Below, piece by piece: positions 56,830 to 64,000 of a stretch of DNA of 64,000 bases. Within the stretch, counting starts at the first letter, position 1, and each line of letters opens with the position of its first letter. Under the pieces are notes generated by a model. The model saw only the letters and a program-made list of their open reading frames with translations. It was not told the DNA's origin and ran no database searches. This stretch comes from Acanthacorydalis orientalis (Eukaryota > Arthropoda > Insecta > Megaloptera > Corydalidae), in NCBI GenBank assembly GCA_034766995.1, contig CM068315.1, forward strand, positions 12,041,510-12,105,509, given 5' to 3'. The translations under genes were made by a program, and so were the position numbers.

Positions 56830-58355
56830 GTATGTGCCTATTTATGTTTTTATATACAAGTGAGTGATTATTTGAGTATTGAATATCTGTACAAAAAAAA
56901 TCAGTCGTGGGCAGTCTACCATTTGAAATCATTACGAAAAAAATATCAGTGAAGTCTGTTGTGATTACGTTTAACGCACGACAACACTGTGATTATTTAA
57001 AACGGCCTGTGATTATAAATTCAACTCAAAAACATTCATGAAATGTAATCACATGGATTACTTTTCATGGATTTATCAATGTCAGGATATCGTTAAATCC
57101 ATCTACATTCAAAATGTTCATTATTACAACTTCAAGTTTCGGCAAGTATAGTTGATTTTGTGCTTACATAATATCACATTAAGCGATTGCGATGTGATGC
57201 TTTAGCGACTTAATCTTCATTAATTGTGCACGAACTCGAGCATTTAGAAACATTGAAAAAAGTGTTTGAATTCAGGCAGAAAGAAATATAATTGAAGTTT
57301 TTGTAAATGAATTATATATATATACACATATGTATTAAAAAAATAAAATAATTAATGAGTTTTTAGAAAAACTTAAATAAATAGAACTAAATTTATTTTT
57401 GTGTTCTCTGAAAAATTATCTCATGAAAGTTCAAATTACAAGTTATAATTATATATTCATTTATAAAAAAAATATTAATTAAAAGTATGTTTATTTTGTT
57501 TACAGATGTCAGAAACTAAAAATTAAATTTAATTATATTTTAAAATATAATTATGAAATATAATTATTATTTAATTATATTTTAAATTATATTTTAATTA
57601 TATTTTATATTCTTTCAATTACAGTGATCACAAGAGTCAATTAAAAAGTAAATTACAAGCGAAAATTTAAAAGTTTCTGATCTATTAAATAGTTGTCAGT
57701 GCTATATTTAATATTTTTGTTGCGTTGTATTATTTCATCTATTTTATGAATTGTTATGAAATATCAAATCTATTTGTTGGCTGTTTTGTTATAACGTGTA
57801 TTTAAATAAAGATATCTCAGTGTAATTTTTTTTAAATGAATAGATTTGAATATCGTGCAATGATAAAATTGTTAAAAATGGTTAAATTCAAACAGAAGTT
57901 TTTAACGTGATGAAAAAGTTGTGAGGTGATAGTGAACTTTCATTTACAATTATAAATTTAGGCTTCAGAATTTAAACGTAGTTATATCATTTTGAAAAAA
58001 GATCCCCATAGTAGATACTCAAAAAGAGAAATGACACCAAAAGTCCCCAATAAAATATATAATATTCAGCTGATTAGCTTCGTCTGATCTCCATTTATTT
58101 TCAACCCTCAAAAAATTCCGTGATGGAAAGTTATTTTCTTCAAATGATAAGCTAAAAGCAACAATAAACTACTATTTTGAGGCACTTTAAGAATTAGAAT
58201 TTCGGAATGAGATAAAGGAATTGGAACATTGATGTGAAAAGTGTGTTTGGAATTCAAAGAGATGTATTGAAAAATAAAAGTAATTCGAAAAAGATAATTA
58301 TAGTCATTCATTATCAGGTCTCGAACTTTTCAAATGTACTTATTTTTTGAAATTA
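56830..58355. other. AT-rich stretch, partly less AT-rich
   Basis: The part 56900-57260 is higher in complexity (for example GTTTAACGCACGACAACAC) but unassigned. A 22-bp AT palindrome lies near 57532-57553. The minus-strand frame 58311-58108 has no domain. Confidence 0.4.
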
Positions 58356-58361
58356 TATTTT

Positions 58362-58399
58362 AGAAATTACATTTTTCTCTTTAATTTTTTGTATCTATG

Positions 58400-58447
<48 letters not shown>

Positions 58448-58507
58448 TCGTATATATAATTAATCTATTCATAGATACAAAAAATTAAAGAGAAAAATGT
58501 AATTTCT
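58362..58507. repeat. Perfect 42-bp inverted repeat around an (AT)n loop
   Basis: The left arm (58362-58403) begins AGAAATTACATTTTTCTCTT and ends GTATCTATGAATA. The right arm (58466-58507) is its exact reverse complement over 42 bp. The 62-bp centre is (AT)n with an ACTCGT interruption and is itself largely self-complementary. The arms are not simple sequence. A transcript would fold into a long, nearly uninterrupted hairpin. Confidence 0.95.
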
Positions 58508-58509
58508 TT

Positions 58510-58760
58510 ATCCATGATCATATTTGAATTATTATATTCTTGTTTATTTCTATCGACTAAAATAAATATCAAACATAGAGTAACGAAGAAAAACAATCAA
58601 TTTTCATTTAGTTTTTCTTTCAATCACTGTGATAATGTAAGTGAATAAAAACCAATCAAGAAATTATACGTTTTAATTTTGTTTATTAGTAGTTAGGATA
58701 TTTTTTGAAGCTTTTTAATTATTTCTAGTGTATTAAAAAGATTCTTTTGAGAAAATTGAT
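58510..58760. other. AT-rich spacer
   Basis: Nothing recognised. Confidence 0.5.
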
Positions 58761-58762
58761 GC

Positions 58763-58764
<2 letters not shown>

Positions 58765-58822
<58 letters not shown>
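58765..58822. repeat. (AT)n/(GT)n microsatellite
   Basis: AT tract followed by GT units. Confidence 0.95.
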
Positions 58823-58824
58823 TC

Positions 58825-59262
58825 TGTATCTATGAAATTAAACACAAATCTGCAGTACTGTATGTTTTGAACAATTTATTTTAATTAACAGAAGATACCT
58901 GTCACCTGAAAGAGTTTGTAATGTTAAGTGCTATGTATATAGAGAAACTGACGCTCGCCTAGAAATAGGTCTTCTGTATGAACGTTACATCGTTCGAGCT
59001 TTTAGCGATGCTTTATTTTAAAAAAAGTGCGTCACTACCTTTGAGTGTTTTTAAAGTAATCACAGTACAAGTATATTTCAAAGAAGTTTATGCAATATCA
59101 CATAATATAAAAATATAAGATCTCTATCGTCGTCAGTAAAAAGATACGAATGTTACGTTTCATTTTCAGGGAGCATGTAATGCATTATTTATTTTTCCTA
59201 CCTGTTAAGTTTTATTTTATTAGGAATTGAGTGAATGTCGGTTAAGTGTTTATATGTGTGTA
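58825..59262. other. Unassigned segment, slightly less AT-rich
   Basis: No ORF or repeat signature was recognised. Confidence 0.45.
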
Positions 59263-59266
59263 TGTA

Positions 59267-59278
59267 TAAGTGTATATA

Positions 59279-59331
<53 letters not shown>
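59267..59331. repeat. (GTAT)n/(AT)n microsatellite
   Basis: Imperfect GTAT units followed by AT dinucleotides. A smaller AT tract lies at 59614-59636. Confidence 0.95.
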
Positions 59332-59334
<3 letters not shown>

Positions 59335-59605
59335 ACTACATAGGAAATTCGGTTTTCAGAGTAAACTGAAAATAAATGTAAGTTAAAATAAATTCTTTTA
59401 ATAACGTTTTTTGTAAATTTTAGTAAACGAATTTTACAACTTTAATTTTATAACTTTATTTTATTTATTTTTGAAACAAATTCCTTGTTTTAAAATAATT
59501 CATATATGTATTAAAATTTCTTGAATTGAATATTACAATTCTAAAATCAAATTGAATCACTTTAAATAGGTCGATAGATGAAGAGATAAGTAATGCAAGC
59601 ATTAA

Positions 59606-59636
<31 letters not shown>

Positions 59637-59775
59637 TGTTTGATGTTTTCACTATATAATTTTATTAATAATTTTACACAATTTTATATAAAAAATGAGA
59701 ATTTAAAATAAAATGTAAGAACAATATACATCCTTGTCAAAATTTAAAAAATACGACATCAAATAAATTGTAATT
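59335..59775. other. AT-rich spacer
   Basis: Nothing recognised apart from the 59614-59636 microsatellite. Confidence 0.5.
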
Positions 59776-59779
59776 TATA

Positions 59780-59819
59780 TCTTTCTCTCTTTCTCTCTCT
59801 CTCTCTCTATATATATATA
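59780..59819. repeat. (CT)n/(AT)n microsatellite
   Basis: CTCTTTCTCTCT followed by AT units. Confidence 0.95.
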
Positions 59820-59822
59820 ATC

Positions 59823-60050
59823 CATTGATGATGCCGTTACCGTAACTTTTATTCGTTCTTTGATTGGTTGATATCAGTCACGTGGTCTCTGTTCAGGTTT
59901 GTTATTATGATTTACATTTTATGTGTATTATTTGTAAATTTCAATTATTTCTTAAGGGAAAGCCCGAGTTGGTCAGCGGGGAAGAAGGATTGATCCCTCC
60001 CCGGAGGTTGGCTATCGCAGCTTGCAGGTAGCGGAGTCCCCTAGTTTATT
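59823..60050. repeat. Dispersed repeat with TGATTGGTTGATATC core, copy 1
   Basis: TTGATGATGCCGTTACCG and TTTGATTGGTTGATATCAG begin the unit. It then becomes GC-rich (GTCAGCGGGGAAGAAGG, CTCCCCGGAGG) and ends GCGGAGTCCCCTAGT. The 61.87-61.98 kb copy shares the start and the GATTGGTTGATATC core in the same orientation. The terminal GCGGAGTCCCCTAG recalls, in reverse, the start of the 4.54-kb repeat, so all may belong to one family, possibly Helitron-like. Confidence 0.6.
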
Positions 60051-60575
60051 ATATATTTAAATCTGCAAAATGTTAACAACAGAAATTAAAATTGGAAATA
60101 AATCGATATGAAAATAGACAAAAATAAATTAACATGTTCAGTGTGTTGAACACGATACAAATATTGTAGCCACGCGGTGAACACTGGAGCCGTGTTTAGT
60201 GAGATTGTACAATATATGTTATTTAAAAATGTACTGTACACGTGCTGGGAATCAATTTGGTATACGGAGCCCGCCAGTTCATTTTGTATAAGTAGGGATA
60301 GTAAAGTAGTGTAGAAAAATGAAAATTGCTAATAGATTTTTTATTTTTAACACAGTTTTAGTGTTTCGAAAATTATCAATGAGGTATTTAATGTGCATTG
60401 AATACGTACAGAAATTTGGGAATTAAACTTAGTTGTCTTTTTAATTTTTCTAATAATTATTCTTTTTAATCAGTTTTTATTAAGAATATTGTAGCAATGT
60501 TAAGTGTATATATATGTATATATAATTTGAAATTGATTATACGATTAAGATGGAATGGCAGAATAAAACAATTAA

Positions 60576-61141
60576 CCCCTTGTGCATGCATCACGAGCCT
60601 GACTCGTGAACTGCAGAAAACACTTTACCAGTCAATCTCGAGTTAGACTTGTGCAATCTTTAAATAAGTACACATGATTTGTGTGTCAGCTATTAGATAC
60701 ATATTGTGTAGTGATCATTTTTGAAATTGTATCAGTGGTGAAATAGTTTTATTTTTGAGAAATATTTACTTGAAAAAGCAGAGGAAAAAACGTTAATTAA
60801 ATGTTTATGATGAAGAAAATGAAAATAAGTTTTTAAGTGATAAAAGCATTAAAATTGAAAAAAGAAAGAAATTTATAAGATCTTGAAAACGTGTAAAACG
60901 ACTAGTTAGTTCAGAGAGTGAAGAAACTGGCAATATTTCAATTGATGTTTCTTTATCAGAACAAAATGCATGCTCGGTAGCCCTGTGTAGACTAGGAAAG
61001 AATGCTTCAGTTTTAGATGTATTCTACGAAGTTCTAACCAATAATTTTTGGAAAATGGTAACGAACGATTCCAATAAATACTTCGTTTCAATTTAGTCAT
61101 TTTGTGTGTTATTTTTTTTGAAAAAATACAAGTATAAAGGG
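60576..61141 (+). mobile_element. Internally deleted piggyBac-like element
   Basis: TTAA (60572-60575) precedes CCCCTTGTGCATGCATC. The right end reads CAAGTATAAAGGG followed by TTAA (61142-61145). The reverse complement, CCCTTTATACTTG, resembles the left end. A subterminal hairpin (60591-60609: TCACGAG, loop CCTGA, CTCGTGA) is followed by a degenerate second copy near 60638-60652. The interior keeps only the N-terminal part of a piggyBac-type transposase. At 566 bp it is far shorter than an autonomous element. Confidence 0.82.
60797..61096 (+). pseudogene. piggyBac transposase N-terminus, truncated
   Basis: One frame runs from about 60797 to a TAG at 61094-61096 with a single internal TGA (60884-60886). 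It reads YDEENENKFLSDKSIKIEKR, then KRVKRLVSSESEETGNIS, an acidic/basic stretch typical of piggyBac N-termini. After that comes VLDVFYEVLTNNFWKMVTND with SNKYF. This matches the start of the DDE_Tnp_1_7 domain (FxxFFTDELxxxIVxETNxYA). No in-frame ATG precedes it and the catalytic core is missing, so it is a deletion derivative. The minus-strand 64-codon frame over the same bases is a shadow. Confidence 0.78.
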
Positions 61142-61149
61142 TTAAGGAG

Positions 61150-61870
61150 ATCTATTTATTTAAATTTCTGTAAGATAGAACGTGTCATATGTTTTAGTTA
61201 AAAAAATAAGTACATCTTTAATTTAAGATTTTAACGATCATTAAAATTTATACCAATTATTTATTTGACTTAAGAAATATTTTAATTGATGTGATGAAAT
61301 AATGCGTATATACAAAATGGAAATATATTTGGATCAATAAAAGTTGTTTTATGTATATTCATATACGTATAGACACACACACATGTATATATATATCCAC
61401 ATATGTATATAAATATATACATATGTAAATGTATATGTAAGTACATAAAGAATTTATATATTTTTATATAAAAAATCTGCTGATAGAAACAAATATCTTC
61501 AACATAAAAAAGTCGTAATTCGCAATACCTAGAGTATCAAATATTCTTTTTTGCGAAATATACAGATTCTTTAGAATTTGATTTTTTGTCGTATAAATTT
61601 TATGAGATTATTTAGTAAGGTTTATAATTAAAGATCTCTTGTATCTTAGTATGGAAATACGTTTTATTGGTAAAAGAAACTTAGAGATTAGAATAATTCT
61701 AATAGAACTTCAATCACAATAACTGAGACAGTAAAAATAAATAAATCATTCAAAATTGTTTAATAAGATTATATTTTATTGATGGAATTAAATATATTAA
61801 TAAATGTTATTTTATCGAACACATGTTAATAGTTTGTAAATTTATCGAAATCATTTGTATATTATAAAAA
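61150..61870. other. AT-rich stretch, nothing recognised
   Basis: Short imperfect (TATA/CATA)n runs near 61370-61440; otherwise featureless. Confidence 0.5.
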
Positions 61871-61874
61871 TGAT

Positions 61875-61985
61875 CTAGTGATGATGCCATCTCAGTGACT
61901 TTATTCGTTATCTGATTGGTTGATATCCGCCCATTCTCCTTCCCCTGATGATTGGCGAGTGCAGTGAGTAATGGACAGAACCCCT
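61875..61985. repeat. Dispersed repeat with TGATTGGTTGATATC core, copy 2
   Basis: TAGTGATGATGCCATCTCAG and TCTGATTGGTTGATATCCG parallel the 59.82-kb copy. The GC-rich middle is shorter (TTCTCCTTCCCCTG) and the unit ends near GACAGAACCCC. Confidence 0.6.
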
Positions 61986-61989
61986 TATT

Positions 61990-63375
61990 TATTTAAAAAA
62001 TCTCTAACCTTTAATGTAGATTTAATATGTTTGATAATTTTAAATCTACCAAATTTTATACACTTTTGTAAATACACATAAGATTAGATTAATAAACGTT
62101 TAAAATTCAGAGTACTAAAGTAATGAAAAACGCAAAATATATGTATATTATTACTCAGATGATCATAACTAACTGAAATATTTATTTCCAAAAGCGAATT
62201 TAGCCACAATACCAAAATTATATTATAACTATTTTGTTTTAAGTGTTTATTCATTTCTGTGGAGAAATAATAATTTTTAATATAAAAAATATAACAGTAT
62301 TTTAGTATTATTTCTCTTATTTTTTTATTAATTTTACATTTTCTAAACAGTTTTTAAGAATACAAACAAAAAAGTTTTGTTATAAAAAATGTGTTTTGAA
62401 ATGTGTATTAAAATGTATATATTTTTATAAGATATTTTTCTAAGAAAAAGATGCGAATAAAAATACTGAACATTGTTATTTTTTTCTCAGTTGAGTAATT
62501 TATAAAATGGCAAATTTATTTATTTACTTATTTACTACAATAAAGTGATGTGTTGTTTAAAACCACTTTTCAGATTATTTTTGAAAATATTCTATTAATT
62601 GTAATAAAATATAATATTTTTTTGTATATCAAAAAAATATAACTATGGCTGGATTCAATTTATTCATCTTATCAGAAAACAAGAAAATTATTATTTTTAT
62701 TCTTTACTGAATGATTTATAATTTAGATGAAGAAATTGGAAACAATAAATTTTTAAAATTATTATTAAGTAGTTTTATTAGAAAGACAATTTTAACAATT
62801 GTTGATATATAATGATCATTGTTGCAATACACTTGTTCTTACACATTTTCCTTATCCATAAACAAATATTTTTAAAATTTAATATTGGTGGGATCATATG
62901 AATTTCTCTTTTTTACTGATTATAATTTAATATTTATTTTCAGTATAATTAGAAATCATAATGTTGATCAGATTTTTATACAATTGTATGAACATTTAAA
63001 TGAACAGTGCTGAAAAAAATATAATAAATGAAATGTTCTGTTATTATTTATTATTTTCTTCTGTATTTATTCTCGGACGATATTGAAGAAAACAGTAATA
63101 AAAAATACATATAAACTTTCCATTTTTGACATTTGTACATTATGATACCTTCAGACTACTAGAAAAAAATAAATATCATATATCAATTGATATCTTACAA
63201 ACTTTGCTATAAATTCTTAAATATTGATATATAATAGAGGAAGTTTTGATACGATTCAGTGATAGAGAACGTACGGAATATATGTAGTCGAAAAACGATC
63301 ATAAATAAAAAATTGGGTGACAAATTCTTAAATTACAATAAAAAAACAGTTCATTGTTTATTTGTTCTTACTTAT
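61990..63375. other. AT-rich stretch, nothing recognised
   Basis: GCGAATTTAGCCACAATACC at about 62194 resembles the ancient ARx string at 32.47 kb, but only over a short length. Confidence 0.45.
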
Positions 63376-63377
63376 TG

Positions 63378-63379
<2 letters not shown>

Positions 63380-63419
<40 letters not shown>
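63380..63419. repeat. (AT)n microsatellite
   Basis: AT dinucleotides. Confidence 0.95.
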
Positions 63420-63421
<2 letters not shown>

Positions 63422-64000
63422 TACTATATATTTATTTATATTTATGCTTATTGGTGATTATTTTATAGATTGTAAAGTATACAGAAATATATTTGTGGTG
63501 GTATCTTTTATGATAAAATAAAGTAAAAAAAATCATTGCATTCATAAGACGATTACTTTTGGATCAAATAAAAGTATATATTTTTTTTTTGAAAATAAGC
63601 TAAGTGGAGTTAGAAAAAAGTCAGTGATATAAAATTTATATTTCAATTTCCAGCATTCGTCTTATTCCATTTGCAATCCTCTTATCGATGATTTATTAAT
63701 AACCATCAAAGCTACATTTTCTGACATTTATTCTTAAAGTATTCAATTAAAGTAGATACAATATTTAAATAAGATAATTAATGTACTTTTTTCTGTTACA
63801 GGTAAGGATTCTTTCATTTTATTGCTTTTTGAGTATTTCAAGATAAATTATTACACTTAAGAAGTTTGGTAAGTCAGAGATAAATTTTTAAAACTAGTAT
63901 TATATATATATATATAATTAAAGAAATATTTTATTAAAATTGCTTTCTTTTATATAATTAATCACAAATGTTAAATACTGAATACAGTTTAAAGGTTAAG
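63420..64000. other. AT-rich stretch to window end
   Basis: Nothing recognised. Confidence 0.5.

Noticed and set aside
60906..61100. 64-codon minus-strand frame
   Set aside because: Lies opposite the piggyBac N-terminal frame, which has family-specific wording.

Overview
The window looks like non-coding chromosomal DNA of an animal, most probably an insect or other arthropod. It is very AT-rich and full of long (AT)n microsatellites. It carries many decayed DNA transposons (Tc1/mariner, hAT, piggyBac, pogo/Tigger, a Helitron-like trace), one tRNA-derived SINE, and no bacterial-style gene organisation. No host gene was recognised. Every reading frame with a familiar protein signature belongs to a transposase or helicase relic, and all of these have stops, frameshifts or truncations. 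The window is best read as an intergenic or large-intron region. The species cannot be fixed from the sequence alone.

Layout. 0-10 kb: a nearly intact-length Tc1/mariner relic (1907-3230), a dispersed GC-punctuated repeat (about 4.54-4.88 kb), a hAT transposase tail (about 6.0-6.35 kb), a possible piggyBac end (about 6.63 kb), a less AT-rich unique island (7.5-7.9 kb) and a short mariner (8279-9095). 10-20 kb: mostly featureless AT-rich DNA, then a 568-bp mariner derivative (15383-15950), a full-length mariner (16954-18213) and a hAT MITE with target duplications (18342-18701). 20-33 kb: another short mariner derivative, two related full-length mariners (21881-23127, 31126-32424), a truncated one (about 25.3-25.9 kb), a hairpin-rich GC island (25.9-26.07 kb) and a full-length mariner (27801-29057). 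33-46 kb: a piggyBac-type MITE (34855-35099), three more short mariner derivatives (35.8, 41.6 and 44.2 kb), a less AT-rich island with small ORFs (36.7-37.2 kb), a pogo/Tigger-like MITE (37.6-38.05 kb), a Helitron-type helicase remnant (39.6 kb) and a second hAT MITE (45078-45466). 46-64 kb: a Tigger/CENP-B-type relic (about 46.8-47.6 kb), a mariner relic (about 48.95-50.1 kb), a second copy of the GC-punctuated repeat (50.75-50.99 kb), a piggyBac MITE (52746-53052), a tRNA-derived SINE head (53.47-53.55 kb), the second short mariner with a missing N-terminus (55425-56227), a perfect 42-bp inverted repeat (58362-58507), paired dispersed repeats (59.8 and 61.9 kb) and an internally deleted piggyBac element (60576-61141).

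The features do not form a pathway. They are layers of transposon colonisation: old dispersed repeats interrupted by mariners, and short derivatives that lost either the catalytic half (the five-copy 560-bp family) or the DNA-binding half (the two-copy 810-bp family) of their transposase. TA-targeting elements often sit directly against (AT)n tracts. No convincing new functional system was found. The best candidates for follow-up are the perfect inverted repeat, the five-copy derivative family, the hairpin-rich GC island and the 36.7-37.2 kb island. All coordinates and alignments were made by eye.
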